Origin: Brucella anthropi ATCC 49188
GTDB lineage: Bacteria; Pseudomonadota; Alphaproteobacteria; Rhizobiales; Rhizobiaceae
Assembly: GCF_000017405.1 (NCBI RefSeq)
Contig: NC_009668.1
Span: 1,328,001-1,392,000, forward strand
Direction of reading: 5' to 3'
DNA length: 64,000 bases
Translations under genes and position numbers: made by a program
Shown: in pieces, positions 44,055 through 53,569 of the stretch
How positions within the stretch are numbered: the stretch's first letter is position 1
How the letters are laid out: each line of letters begins with the position of its first letter
Notes under the pieces: generated by a model
Told to the model about the DNA's origin: nothing
The model's database searches: none
The model's input: the letters and a program-made list of their open reading frames with translations, nothing else

Positions 44055-45878
44055 ATGCCCACCGAGACGGCACATAAACGCATTCAGGAAATCACCGCGC
44101 GCATTCGCGAACGGTCCAAGCCGACACGCGAAGCCTATCTTGGCCGTGTGCGAGAGGCTTCATCCAACAAGCCAAAACGCGCCGTGCTGGGCTGTGCCAA
44201 TCTCGCGCATGGTTTCGCCGCCTGCGGCCCGCACGACAAGGCGGCGCTGATCGGCGACGAGATTCCGAACCTCGGCATCATCACGGCCTATAACGACATG
44301 CTGTCGGCGCATCAGCCATTCGAAACCTTCCCGCAGCTCATCAAGCAGGCTGCACGTGAAGCGGGTGGCGTGGCGCAGGTTGCTGGCGGCGTGCCTGCCA
44401 TGTGTGATGGGGTTACGCAGGGTTTTGCGGGCATGGAACTCTCGCTGTTCTCCCGCGAAGTGATTGCGATGGCAACCGCCGTCGGCCTGTCGCACGATAT
44501 GTTCGATGCGGCCGTCTATCTCGGTGTCTGCGACAAGATCGTGCCCGGTCTCATCATTGGTGCGCTGACCTTCGGCCACCTGCCTGCCGTGTTCGTGCCT
44601 GCCGGTCCGATGACCAGCGGCCTGCCGAACGATGAAAAGGCCAAGACCCGCCAGCTCTATGCCGAAGGCAAGGTCGGGCGTGCCGAGCTTCTGGAATCGG
44701 AATCGAAGTCCTATCACGGTCCCGGCACCTGCACTTTCTACGGCACGGCCAATTCCAACCAGATGCTGATGGAAATCATGGGCCTGCATCTGCCGGGCGC
44801 ATCCTTCATCAATCCGGGCACGCCGCTCCGCGACGCCTTGACCCGCGAGGCTGCCAAGCGCGCGCTGGCGATCACTGCCTGCGGCAATGAATATACGCCA
44901 GTCGGCGAGATACTGGACGAGCGTTCCTTCGTCAATGGCGTCATCGGTCTGAATGCGACCGGCGGTTCGACCAACCATACCATCCACCTGATCGCCATGG
45001 CAGCTGCGGCCGGTATCAAGCTGACATGGCACGATATTTCCGAGATTTCGGATGTGGTTCCGCTTCTGGCACGCGTCTATCCGAATGGCCTTGCCGATGT
45101 GAACCATTTCCATGCCGCTGGCGGCATGGGCTTCCTGATCCGCGAACTGCTCGATGGCGGCATCCTGCATGAGGATGTGCGCACCGTGTTCGGCGAAGGT
45201 CTGCGTCCTTACGCGATCGAACCGAAGCTGGGTGCTGACGGTACAGTCGTGCGTGAGCCGGTGCCGGAGAAAAGCGGCGACGACAAGGTTCTGGCCAAGA
45301 TCCATGCGCCATTCCAGCCGACCGGCGGCCTCAAGGTTCTGACCGGCAATATCGGCAATGCGATCATCAAGGTTTCCGCCGTGAAGCCGGAGCGTCAGGT
45401 CATCGAAGCGCCCGCCAAGGTCTTCAACGATCAGGCAGAAATGCAGGCCGCGTTCAAGGCTGGCGAGCTGACCGGTGATTTCATCGCGGTGGTTCGCTAT
45501 CAGGGGCCGAAAGCCAATGGTATGCCCGAGCTGCACAAGCTGATGACGGTTCTGGGCATTCTGCAGGATCGCGGCCAGCGTGTTGCTCTTGTTACCGACG
45601 GTCGCCTGTCCGGTGCATCAGGCAAGGTGCCCTCCGCTATCCACGTCACGCCGGAAGCTCTCGATGGCGGCGCCATCGGAAAAATCCGCGACGGCGATGT
45701 CATTCGTCTGGATGCCGTGAATGGCACTCTGGAAGTTCTGGTCAATGTGGCCTTGCTGAATGATCGTGGCGAAGACCGTCCCGATCTTTCAGGCAACGAA
45801 CATGGCATGGGACGTGAATTGTTCCGCGCTTTCCGCCAAATCGCCGGACGGGCCGACGAAGGCGCTTCGGTGTTCTGA
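44055..45878 (+). CDS. edd: 6-Phosphogluconate dehydratase
   Basis: The 607-residue IlvD/Edd-family enzyme makes KDPG from 6-phosphogluconate. The [4Fe-4S] ligand cysteines are seen in AMCDGVTQG and [14 protein letters not shown], along with [23 protein letters not shown] near the C-terminus. Its length is that of Edd. I start at ATG 44055 with AGGTGAT upstream; a TTG 18 bases earlier is less likely. It completes the zwf-pgl-edd set. The next step, KDPG aldolase, is not in the window. Confidence 0.95.
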   Translation: MPTETAHKRIQEITARIRERSKPTREAYLGRVREASSNKPKRAVLGCANLAHGFAACGPHDKAALIGDEIPNLGIITAYNDMLSAHQPFETFPQLIKQAAREAGGVAQVAGGVPAMCDGVTQGFAGMELSLFSREVIAMATAVGLSHDMFDAAVYLGVCDKIVPGLIIGALTFGHLPAVFVPAGPMTSGLPNDEKAKTRQLYAEGKVGRAELLESESKSYHGPGTCTFYGTANSNQMLMEIMGLHLPGASFINPGTPLRDALTREAAKRALAITACGNEYTPVGEILDERSFVNGVIGLNATGGSTNHTIHLIAMAAAAGIKLTWHDISEISDVVPLLARVYPNGLADVNHFHAAGGMGFLIRELLDGGILHEDVRTVFGEGLRPYAIEPKLGADGTVVREPVPEKSGDDKVLAKIHAPFQPTGGLKVLTGNIGNAIIKVSAVKPERQVIEAPAKVFNDQAEMQAAFKAGELTGDFIAVVRYQGPKANGMPELHKLMTVLGILQDRGQRVALVTDGRLSGASGKVPSAIHVTPEALDGGAIGKIRDGDVIRLDAVNGTLEVLVNVALLNDRGEDRPDLSGNEHGMGRELFRAFRQIAGRADEGASVF

Positions 45879-45898
45879 AAACAGTCCGAATGAAATTA

Positions 45899-45929
45899 AG
45901 GCAAAACAGCGATTTCAGCTGTTTTGCCT
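45899..45929 (+). terminator. Stem-loop after edd
   Basis: The twelve-base perfect stem AGGCAAAACAGC/GCTGTTTTGCCT with a GATTTCA loop lies 20 bases after the edd stop. The T-run is poor, so it may act as a 3' stabiliser as much as a terminator. Confidence 0.7.
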
Positions 45930-45951
45930 CTCAAACCATCAAAACCGGAAT

Positions 45952-45974
45952 AAAACCGCGCGAAAAGCGCGGTT
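45952..45974 (-). terminator. Terminator of folD
   Basis: On the minus strand the stem AACCGCGC/GCGCGGTT is followed by TTTTA, nine bases after the folD stop. Confidence 0.78.
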
Positions 45975-45982
45975 CAATTGTG

Positions 45983-46882
45983 TCAAAAAACTGGCTTTTT
46001 CACGCCAGCAGTGCGGCAGGCCGCAGTCAGCGTGTTGGCCATCAGCATGGCGATGGTCATCGGACCGACGCCACCTGGAACTGGCGTGATCGCTCCGGCA
46101 ACTTTTTCGGCTTCCACGAAATCGACATCGCCGACCAGCCGTGTCCTGCCTTCGCCCCGTTCCGGTGCCGGAATGCGATTGATACCGACGTCGATCACCG
46201 TTGCGCCCGGCTTGACCCAATCGCCCTTGACCATTTGCGGGCGTCCGACCGCCGCCACCAGAATATCCGCCGTGCGGGCAATCGCGGGCAGATCTTTCGT
46301 GCGGCTGTGCGCAACCGTAACGGTTGCATTGGCAGCGAGCAGAAGATTGAACATCGGCTTGCCAACAATGTTGGAGCGACCGATTACCACGGCATTGAGA
46401 CCCGAAAGATCACGGCCATGGATGCGCTCAATCATGATCATCGCGCCCGCGGGCGTGCAGGGAACGAAAGCCGTTTCAACTTCGCCGGTGCCAAGCTTGC
46501 CGACATTGATAAAGTGAAAGCCATCGACATCCTTGTCGGGCGAAATGGTCTGGATCACCCGGCCTGAGTCGATGTGCTTCGGCAGCGGCAACTGCACCAG
46601 AATGCCATGAATGGCGGGATCGTTGTTCAAGCTTTCGATCAGGTCGAGAAGCTCCTGCTCCGACGCCGTTTCCGGCAGATCGTGCTGCACCGAGTGGAAA
46701 CCGCATTCCTTGGCCTTCTTGCTCTTGGAAGCGACATAGACCTGACTTGCCGGGTCTTCACCGACAATCACCACCGCAATGCCGGGCACGATGCCGGTTG
46801 CGGCCACGAGCTTTTCGGTTTCGGTCTTCACCGTGGAAACCACATCCTCGGCGAGCTTCTTGCCATCAATCAATTGAGCCAT
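45983..46882 (-). CDS. folD: Methylene-THF dehydrogenase/cyclohydrolase (FolD)
   Basis: The 299-residue bifunctional enzyme interconverts methylene-, methenyl- and formyl-tetrahydrofolate. The catalytic Lys is in [14 protein letters not shown] (about residues 50-63). The signature [14 protein letters not shown] and the NADP-binding [28 protein letters not shown] follow, and [18 protein letters not shown] is near the C-terminus. It is monocistronic, opposite to edd. Confidence 0.96.
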   Translation of the reverse strand: MAQLIDGKKLAEDVVSTVKTETEKLVAATGIVPGIAVVIVGEDPASQVYVASKSKKAKECGFHSVQHDLPETASEQELLDLIESLNNDPAIHGILVQLPLPKHIDSGRVIQTISPDKDVDGFHFINVGKLGTGEVETAFVPCTPAGAMIMIERIHGRDLSGLNAVVIGRSNIVGKPMFNLLLAANATVTVAHSRTKDLPAIARTADILVAAVGRPQMVKGDWVKPGATVIDVGINRIPAPERGEGRTRLVGDVDFVEAEKVAGAITPVPGGVGPMTIAMLMANTLTAACRTAGVKKPVF

Positions 46883-47050
46883 AGCGAGCGCTCCGTTCTT
46901 TTGTGATATCGGGCTTAAGTGTCTGGGAGATACACGACATCTTTTTCGTACACATGCCCATAAGCGTCATGATGCCCAATGACAATTGGCGAATGCGCGA
47001 CAATGCAGGATTTTATGAAGTTTCAGAACGGAAAGTCCTGCGAGAACCGG

Positions 47051-48751
47051 TCAGGACTTTGCAACACGGGATGAGCGCACATCATCGATGGCACGACCGA
47101 GGGCGGCATTTTCCGTGGTGCTGTTGGTGCCTTCATTCTCGGCTTCCCAGCGCGCATTGGCTTCGCGGATAACGGCAGCAAGCCGGGTTTCGCCATAGGG
47201 TTCCAGAACCTCGTCCGGCTCGACTTCGCTTCTGACCGACGATCGGGGCTTGCGACCGGCCAGCATCATCGCAAGAAGGCCAAGCAAAAACCCGCCCAGC
47301 AATCCAAGGGCGATAATCCCTTGTGGAGAGAGAGTGCGCGGGCTCGGTTCCGCCATCGCTGGCGTAACGATCCGCACTGTCGCAGCAGACCCCGCCGAGG
47401 CAGGTTCGCCCCGTGCCGCACGCATCTGCAAATCTTCAAACAGCGCCTGCTTTGCCGCCGCATCGCGTTCCAGCATCTGCAGGCGTGCTTTGTCTTCGTC
47501 CGTGGCAGGCGTCGAGCCGAAACCGGCAATGGCAGCTGCTGCCTTTTGCTCGCGTTCGACTGCATTCTTAAGATCGGCCTGTAACACACTACGCTGGCTG
47601 GAAATCTCCTTGTCGATTTCCGCTTCGATCTGGTTCGCGTCAGCCCCCTGCCCTGCAGCGCGATAACGTTCCACCAGAACACCCAACGCTCCAGATCGCA
47701 TGGTTTCAGGCACGCCCTTACCGGCGAGGCTCTCCGCAGTCGCGCCGTTCAGGCTGTTGGCCTCCGCTGCGATGCGCGCTGTCTCGGCCTTGCTGTCGGC
47801 GAATTCACGTTGAAGTGCGGCCTTGTTGTCGTCGTCGCCAAAATCCCGACTGACGCGAAAAGCAGTTGCCGCCTGCTGCGCCGCTTCGGCATCCGCCTCC
47901 AGACTTTGCAGGCGCGCCGGAAGATCACCATCAGACCCATTCAGTTCCGCGCCACCCTGCAGATGATCGCGAAATGCCTGCACAACGGCATTGGCCAAAA
48001 GTGCTGCCATTTCTGGCCTGTCAGCCATAGCCTCGACATTGACCGTGCCGCTGTCGAGTGCCTGTGTAAAATCAAGACGCTGGCGCAGCAATTGCGCACC
48101 CGACATCTTTTTGTGTCCGTCCAGGGCCGGAGATTGCTGGTCTTCGGGCAACAATAGGGTCAAGCGAAAGTGCAATTCCTCCAGAAATGAAGGGGCGCCG
48201 AGATCGGCTGCACGTTCAATGCGCGCCATCTGTGCGGCGCGCTCAAGCACAGCATTCGAGGCAATTTCACTCCGCCGCTCCGGCGGGAAAACCTGCAAGG
48301 ATGCTGTCGCGCTATATTGGGGCGGCTCCAGAACAGCATATGCGGTTCCGATAATTCCGCCCAGCATTGTGAAACCCGCCAGAAGCCCCCAGCGACGCTT
48401 GCGGCGTGGCAATTGTAGCGGCTTTTCAAGTTTCGGGACGATGGTTGATGTGGGGGCAGCTGGCGCGGGTTGCGTCTTGATCGGTGCACCGTCGAGATTG
48501 GCTTGCAGCGCCTCCCGCACGGCATTCATCCGGCCCTGCATATCCGCCTTCGGATCAACTCGCTCGCTCGCTTCAGCGTCTAACAAATCCTGTTTGCGGC
48601 GGAGCAACTCCTCGCGGCGCCTTTGATGTTCGCGCTCTTCGTCATTGTCTTCGGTCGCGCGAGCGGATGGCACAGGCACAAGGAATTCCGGCGCATAGGC
48701 CAGAAGTGGGCGCGCAGCAGCACGTCTCCTTTCTCCGTCCCTTTCCACCAT
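47051..48751 (-). CDS. Wzz/GumC-like polysaccharide chain-length determinant
   Basis: The 566-residue protein has a 120-residue polar, Arg/Glu-rich cytoplasmic N-terminus. Transmembrane segment 1 and the Wzz motif come next (GLLAGFTMLGGIIGTAYAVLEPPQYSATASL, about 122-152), then a large coiled-coil periplasmic part (about 280-455), and segment 2 (GIIALGLLGGFLLGLLAMMLA, about 484-504). Such polysaccharide co-polymerases set chain length. There is no tyrosine-kinase domain and no neighbouring glycosyltransferase, so the polymer is unknown. GGACGGAG precedes the start. Confidence 0.72.
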   Translation of the reverse strand: MVERDGERRRAAARPLLAYAPEFLVPVPSARATEDNDEEREHQRRREELLRRKQDLLDAEASERVDPKADMQGRMNAVREALQANLDGAPIKTQPAPAAPTSTIVPKLEKPLQLPRRKRRWGLLAGFTMLGGIIGTAYAVLEPPQYSATASLQVFPPERRSEIASNAVLERAAQMARIERAADLGAPSFLEELHFRLTLLLPEDQQSPALDGHKKMSGAQLLRQRLDFTQALDSGTVNVEAMADRPEMAALLANAVVQAFRDHLQGGAELNGSDGDLPARLQSLEADAEAAQQAATAFRVSRDFGDDDNKAALQREFADSKAETARIAAEANSLNGATAESLAGKGVPETMRSGALGVLVERYRAAGQGADANQIEAEIDKEISSQRSVLQADLKNAVEREQKAAAAIAGFGSTPATDEDKARLQMLERDAAAKQALFEDLQMRAARGEPASAGSAATVRIVTPAMAEPSPRTLSPQGIIALGLLGGFLLGLLAMMLAGRKPRSSVRSEVEPDEVLEPYGETRLAAVIREANARWEAENEGTNSTTENAALGRAIDDVRSSRVAKS

Positions 48752-48869
48752 CGCTCCGTCCCGTTTTTCACCCGTGGCTATTAATCCAGATTAGTATTCA
48801 TCATGGCAAATAAATCGTTAAAATTGCAATTATATGTATTGATTCATACAGATAAATCAGGAGGCCGTT

Positions 48870-49463
48870 GTGAGCACCGAAACGGAATACCCGATCGATC
48901 CAGAGCGGCTGAGTGGCATAATCCAGTTTATCCAGAATGCAGAGCGGCTGAAAAGCACTTTGCGATCCGGTCATACCTCACAGGGCCGACCGGAAAGCAC
49001 AGCCGAACATAGCTGGCGGCTATGCCTTCTGGTTACGCTGTTCCACCGTGAGCTGGGCGATTGCGACCGGCTGAAACTCATCAAGATGTGCATCGTCCAC
49101 GATCTGGGCGAGGCGATTTCCGGCGATGTGCCCGCAATCCACCAATCTGCCGATGACGGGCGAGCCGAGCGCGAAAAAGCGGACCTCATGACGCTGTGTG
49201 CCCCGCTGCCGGACGATCTGCGCGCAGAAATCATGGAGCTGTGGGCGGATTACAGCGAAGGCAAATCGACGGAAGCTATTTTTGCCAAGGGCTTCGACAA
49301 GCTCGAAACCATGATGCAGCATAATATCGGGCTCAATCCGCCGGATTTTGATTATGCATTCAATCTCGACTACGGCGTCAAGCAGACGGCGCGCCACCCG
49401 CTGCTACGCCAGTTCCGCGAAATCGTGGACGCGGAAACCCGGCGCAATGCCGAAAAGCGTTAG
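48870..49463 (+). CDS. HD-domain 5'-nucleotidase (YfbR-like)
   Basis: The 197-residue protein starts with GTG 48870, six bases after AGGAGG. Its HD metal site is AEHSWRLCLLVTLFHRELG (His), IVHDLGEAISGDVPA (HD) and FDKLETMMQHNIG (Asp). This set matches YfbR/HDDC2-type 5'-deoxynucleotidases, which hydrolyse dNMPs. It is monocistronic; its TAG stop is the left edge of a palindromic repeat. Confidence 0.88.
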   Translation: MSTETEYPIDPERLSGIIQFIQNAERLKSTLRSGHTSQGRPESTAEHSWRLCLLVTLFHRELGDCDRLKLIKMCIVHDLGEAISGDVPAIHQSADDGRAEREKADLMTLCAPLPDDLRAEIMELWADYSEGKSTEAIFAKGFDKLETMMQHNIGLNPPDFDYAFNLDYGVKQTARHPLLRQFREIVDAETRRNAEKR

Positions 49464-49560
49464 AGCATTTCCTGTTTTGATTGCACCATCGGAAATACTC
49501 TATCTCTTTGTTTCTACGCATGTCTTTATCCTATCGTTGCGGGATAAAGACATGCTCTAA
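49462..49560. repeat. Palindromic repeat that gives stop codons to both flanking genes
   Basis: Left half AGAGCATTTCC...GGAAATACTCT, right half GCATGTCTTTATCC...GGGATAAAGACATGCTCTAA. Its left TAGAGC stops the plus-strand HD gene. Its right GCTCTA, read on the minus strand, supplies the TAG stop of the convergent membrane protein. Confidence 0.92.
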
Positions 49561-50159
49561 CTCAACGTCGCGAAGTGGCGCAGTGTGAAGGTGATCTGGT
49601 AAATCAGCGCGGCGGCGGCGAAAATCGCATGATAGCGCCGGTTATCCCAGAACACCGCAATCAGACTGAACAGGATAAAGCCTGCAACCTGAATCGGATA
49701 TTCAGTGCCATAGAGTCGGTAGTGATCGGCTCCCTTCAACAACGTATCGATGAAATCGGCCACATAGACCAGCGCCAGAATGCCGAAAAACCACTTGCGC
49801 CGGGAAATGAAGTAATCGCGGTAGCCGGTATATTCTTCCATACTGTCGGGGAAGAGCAGCGTGCAGAGCAGGAAATACAATCCGGCATAGAAGATTACGA
49901 ACAGATACTTCTCGAAAGTCCAGAGCGGAATGGTTCGCAAGCTGAACTCGAACCACCAGAAATGGATGACCGAAAGCAGGATGAAACCCACCCAAGCCAG
50001 ATGGACCGGGTAAATTTTCTGCTTGCCGGGATGCTGGATAAAGCGTGCCAATCCAGTCAAAAGGCGTGAAACACACAGGCCGAGGATCATGCCTATGATG
50101 ATGCGGACATGGCCAAAGGCTTCGGCTGGCGGCACACCCGTTGTCAAAGCCGGATCCAT
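49557..50159 (-). CDS. Polytopic membrane protein of unknown function
   Basis: The 200-residue protein starts at ATG 50159 (GGAGGGGAAG upstream). About five hydrophobic segments are seen, with aromatic-rich stretches (SVIHFWWFEFSLRTIPLWTFEKYLFVIFYAGLYFLL) and an aromatic C-terminal part (FWDNRRYHAIFAAAALIYQITFTLRHF). I recognise no named family. Its TAG stop comes from an intergenic repeat. It is divergent from proC. Confidence 0.75.
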   Translation of the reverse strand: MDPALTTGVPPAEAFGHVRIIIGMILGLCVSRLLTGLARFIQHPGKQKIYPVHLAWVGFILLSVIHFWWFEFSLRTIPLWTFEKYLFVIFYAGLYFLLCTLLFPDSMEEYTGYRDYFISRRKWFFGILALVYVADFIDTLLKGADHYRLYGTEYPIQVAGFILFSLIAVFWDNRRYHAIFAAAALIYQITFTLRHFATLS

Positions 50160-50336
50160 TCTTCCCCTCCGAAGCTTCACTCAACTTTGGTTCATATTGG
50201 TCGATATATTTTGGGCGATCAATGATTTAACCTCAGAAATTCGTGGATACGCCGCATATACTTGCGCAGCGTAATAAGGCGGGGCTATACCATCGCGGGC
50301 CATGTCCAAATGAAATCCAAAGGTGGAACAATCAAT

Positions 50337-51152
50337 ATGCATGACACGGTAATTCTGGTCGGTTGCGGCAATATGGGCTTCGCCATGCTGAAAGGCTGGC
50401 TCGATAGCGGTATTCTCAAGGCAAAAGACGTTTATGTCGTGGAGCCCACCGAAGCACTTCGCGATCGCGCCGCTGGTGCTGGCGTCCATGCCTTTGCCGA
50501 TGCTGAAGCCCTGCCCGGCGATCTGAAGCCGCGCATGGTTCTCGTGGCGGTCAAGCCACAGGTCATGGCACAGGTTCTGCCAGCCTATAAGCGCTTCGCA
50601 CCCGCTGCCACTTTCGTCAGCGTTGCAGCCGGTATTCCGGTCGCCCTTTTTGAAAGCAAGCTTGGTCACGATGCAGCCGTGCTTCGCTGTATGCCGAACA
50701 CGCCTGCCGCCATCGGCAAGGGGATGCTCGTCACCTACAAGAACACCAATGTGAGCGACGAGAACGAAGTCTTCGTAGGCCGCCTGCTTGAGACATCCGG
50801 CAAGGTCGCAAGTGTGGACGATGAAGCGCTGATGGACGTTGTAACCGCCGTTTCGGGTTCCGGGCCTGCCTATGTGTTCCACTTCATCGAGGCGCTGACC
50901 GATGCCGGTGTGACCGCCGGTCTGCCGCAGGAAACGGCAGCTTTGCTGGCCATGCAGACGGTGATGGGTGCAGGCGCGCTGGCCGATGCCAGCACGGACA
51001 CGCCTTCAAAGCTGCGCGAACAGGTGACAAGCCCGAACGGCACCACCGCTGCCGCGCTCGAAGTTCTGATGGGCGGCGACCGCCTCAAGACGCTGGTGGC
51101 CGAAGCCGTGGAAGCGGCTCGCAAGCGTTCGGTGGAACTGGGCAAGGCTTAA
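50337..51152 (+). CDS. proC: Pyrroline-5-carboxylate reductase
   Basis: The 271-residue enzyme makes the last step to proline using NADPH. ILVGCGNMGFAMLKGWLDSG (residues 6-25) is the Rossmann motif. The P5CR signature is DVVTAVSGSGPAYVFHFIEALTDAGVTAGLP (about 162-192), followed by the LREQVTSPNGTT block. ATG 50337 is preceded by GGTGGA. Monocistronic; a palindromic repeat follows. Confidence 0.95.
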   Translation: MHDTVILVGCGNMGFAMLKGWLDSGILKAKDVYVVEPTEALRDRAAGAGVHAFADAEALPGDLKPRMVLVAVKPQVMAQVLPAYKRFAPAATFVSVAAGIPVALFESKLGHDAAVLRCMPNTPAAIGKGMLVTYKNTNVSDENEVFVGRLLETSGKVASVDDEALMDVVTAVSGSGPAYVFHFIEALTDAGVTAGLPQETAALLAMQTVMGAGALADASTDTPSKLREQVTSPNGTTAAALEVLMGGDRLKTLVAEAVEAARKRSVELGKA

Positions 51153-51162
51153 ACCAGAATTC

Positions 51163-51266
51163 TAGAGCGGTTCCAGTTAAAACGGAGTCGCTGCAACCGC
51201 TCTATCTCTTTTTTTTTCGCATGTCTTTATCCCAAAACCGGTTCCCACTTTTGGGGACATGCTCTA
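51163..51266. repeat. Palindromic repeat between proC and the peptide ABC operon
   Basis: TAGAGCGG...CCGCTCTA is followed by GCATGTC-TTTATCCCAAAACCGGTTCC-CACTTTTGGGGACATGCTCTA, ending at 51266. The stop of the convergent ABC gene (51227) lies inside it. Confidence 0.92.
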
Positions 51267-51994
51267 GGCACAGCCTCGATAAGCGCTTTGGTAACAGGCG
51301 CTTGCGGTGCCGTTATCAGCTCCCGCGTCGGGCGGCATTCAACAATCTGCCCGCGTTCCATCACCGCGATACGGTCCGCCATCTGCGCTGCCACTGCGAG
51401 ATCATGCGTGATGAAGAGATAGGCTGTCTGTTCGGCTGTCTGTATGTCCCGCAACAGGTTGAGAATGGCGTCGCGCACGGTGACGTCGAGCGCCGAAACA
51501 GCCTCGTCCAGCACGATCAGCGACGGAGTAGTTGCAAGCGCCCGCGCAATCGCGACGCGCTGGCGCTGCCCACCGGAAATTTCATGGACGCCGCGCCGTG
51601 CCAGTGCTGGATCAAGCCCGACCGTTTGCAAAAGGCTGGCAATATCGCGCTTGAGCCCATGAATGCGTAGCGGTTCGCGTAAGAGATCATAGACGCTCGC
51701 ACGTGGATTGAAGGCCGAGAGCGGGTCCTGAAACACCATCTGCATGCGCGCACGCTGCTTGCGGAGAACGGCTCGTTTGAGCGCCAGCCAGTCCTCGCCC
51801 TCAAAACGGATTGTACCGCTTGCAAGCGAGTGAAGCCGCAAAAGTGCCCGCGCCAGCGTGGACTTGCCGCTGCCAGACGGACCGACCAGCGCCAACGTCT
51901 CGCCCGGCTGGATCGTGAGGCTGACACCGTCGAGCGCAAGGGCGTCGCCATAGCGCAAAATGAGATTGTCGGCCTTCAAAAGCGGATCAGCCAT
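51227..51994 (-). CDS. Peptide/nickel-type ABC transporter ATP-binding protein (DppF-like)
   Basis: The 255-residue ATPase has Walker A GPSGSGKST (38-46), signature ISGGQRQRVAIARA, Walker B LIVLDEAVSALD, and the switch His in FITHDLAVA. It is last in a five-gene minus-strand operon and overlaps the next ATPase by eight bases. The Dpp/Opp C-terminal zinc-type tail is absent, and the final residues (ACPQKWEPVLG and stop) are read from an intergenic repeat. The natural end may therefore have been replaced by the repeat. Confidence 0.88.
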   Translation of the reverse strand: MADPLLKADNLILRYGDALALDGVSLTIQPGETLALVGPSGSGKSTLARALLRLHSLASGTIRFEGEDWLALKRAVLRKQRARMQMVFQDPLSAFNPRASVYDLLREPLRIHGLKRDIASLLQTVGLDPALARRGVHEISGGQRQRVAIARALATTPSLIVLDEAVSALDVTVRDAILNLLRDIQTAEQTAYLFITHDLAVAAQMADRIAVMERGQIVECRPTRELITAPQAPVTKALIEAVPRACPQKWEPVLG

Positions 51995-52742
51995 GGGCCG
52001 CCTCCAGCACCGGCACGGCGGTGATCAGCGCTTTCGTGTAATCTGTTTGTGGGTCTGAAATGATCGTTCGAGCGGGTCCAAACTCCACTAGTTCACCTCG
52101 CCGGAAAACCGCGATGCGGTCAGCCAGTCCCGATGCCAGTGCGATGTCATGGGTGATGAAGATCAGCGTCATTCCGTCTGCGCGCACCAGTTCCTGCAGA
52201 AGAGAGACAATCTCCTTCTGCACAATGGTGTCGAGTGCGCTTGTCGGCTCATCCGCAATCAGCAGGCGCGGACCGGCAGCAATGGCGAGCGCAATTGCGA
52301 TGCGCTGTTTCTGCCCGCCCGAAAACTGGTGCGGATAGCGCGAAAAACTTGCTTCGGGTTGCGGAATGTGAACGCGCTGTAAAAGGCTGACTGCCTTGGT
52401 TTTCGCTGCTGCTTTGTCGATTTTCGCATGGGCGCGAATGGTCTCGACAAGTTGCGCGCCGACCGTCATCAGCGGATCGAAGCTCGATGCCGGGTCCTGA
52501 AACACGAAGCCTATATCGCTTCCCGGTCGCGGCTTTCCATCTGCCCATTCCATATTGCCCGAAATGCGAGCATTGCCCGGCAGGAGCGAGGCCAGCGCCA
52601 GTGCCAGCGTGCTTTTGCCCGAGCCGCTTTCGCCAATGATCGCCAGCGTTTCACCGCGCCGGACATCGAGATCGATATTCTCCAGCGCCATTTCACGGCC
52701 ATAGCGCACGCAAAGCTGCTCCAGCCGGACGATCACCGTCAT
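51987..52742 (-). CDS. Peptide/nickel-type ABC transporter ATP-binding protein (DppD-like)
   Basis: The 251-residue ATPase has Walker A GESGSGKST (37-45), QDPASSFDPLMTV, signature FSGGQKQRIAIALA, Walker B LLIADEPTSALD and FITHDIALASGLADRIAVFR. The DPLM and FDPLMTVGAQLVE features are typical of the DppD/OppD side. It overlaps the DppC-like gene by four bases. It also lacks the C-terminal extension of classical OppD. With the DppF-like subunit it powers the importer. Confidence 0.88.
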   Translation of the reverse strand: MTVIVRLEQLCVRYGREMALENIDLDVRRGETLAIIGESGSGKSTLALALASLLPGNARISGNMEWADGKPRPGSDIGFVFQDPASSFDPLMTVGAQLVETIRAHAKIDKAAAKTKAVSLLQRVHIPQPEASFSRYPHQFSGGQKQRIAIALAIAAGPRLLIADEPTSALDTIVQKEIVSLLQELVRADGMTLIFITHDIALASGLADRIAVFRRGELVEFGPARTIISDPQTDYTKALITAVPVLEAAHG

Positions 52743-53569
52743 GACTGCACCTCGCGCCGGGACAAGGCGTTCGTCAGTCCCTCGCCCGCCAGATATACGC
52801 CCACAACAGTCAATGCCAGCGCCAGTCCCGGCAGGATCGAAAGCCAGGGTGCGGAACGCAGGACCGTACGCCCCTCGGCGATCATACCGCCCCAGGTGAC
52901 GCGGTTCGGATCGCCCAGCCCCAGAAAGGACAGAGCCGCTTCAATCAATATGGCGGAAGCGACGATCACCGGCACCAGCGCCAGAACCGGCGGCAGGGCG
53001 TTGGGCAGTATCTGGCGGAAAGCGATTTCCATCGGATGCATGCCGATGACGCGAGCCGACGCCACGTAATCGCTTTCGCGGATTGTGAGCACCTGCCCGC
53101 GTGTGAGACGCGCAGCCTGCGTCCAGCTTGAAAGCGCAATCGCGGCAATCAGCACCGGCAGTGTCGGCCCGGCAATGCTAACCAGCGCCAGCGCCAGCAG
53201 AAAGCCCGGTACGGTCTGGAAGGCTTCGGTAATTCGCATCAGGACTTCATCGACGATACCGCCCGCAAAACCGGCCAGCGTCCCGATGATGCTGCCAAGG
53301 ATAATTGAGGCCAAGGCAGCAGCCAGCCCAACGCCAAGCGATGTGCGCGCACCATAGAAAAGCTCGGCCAGAACATTGCGTCCCAGCCGGTCAGTTCCGA
53401 AAATAAAATCTGTATTGTCAAAGGGTTGCAGCAGCGGCGTTGAGACAATGCTTAAAGGATCGGCGGGAAAGAGTAGCGGAGCGGCAAGTGCTGCCAGCAC
53501 GAGCAGCACCAGCAGGATTGCACCTGCTATACCCTCACCCGTACTGAAATAACGTTTCACCCCGCTCAT
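52739..53569 (-). CDS. Peptide/nickel-type ABC transporter permease (DppC-like)
   Basis: The 276-residue permease has an N-terminal span followed by the DppC pattern LGTDRLGRNVLAELFYGARTSLGVGLAAAL (FGTDRLGRN motif, residues about 56-85). The EAA loop ESDYVASARVIGMHPMEIAFRQILPNALPPVLAL follows. It overlaps the neighbours by four bases on each side. Confidence 0.9.
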   Translation of the reverse strand: MSGVKRYFSTGEGIAGAILLVLLVLAALAAPLLFPADPLSIVSTPLLQPFDNTDFIFGTDRLGRNVLAELFYGARTSLGVGLAAALASIILGSIIGTLAGFAGGIVDEVLMRITEAFQTVPGFLLALALVSIAGPTLPVLIAAIALSSWTQAARLTRGQVLTIRESDYVASARVIGMHPMEIAFRQILPNALPPVLALVPVIVASAILIEAALSFLGLGDPNRVTWGGMIAEGRTVLRSAPWLSILPGLALALTVVGVYLAGEGLTNALSRREVQS

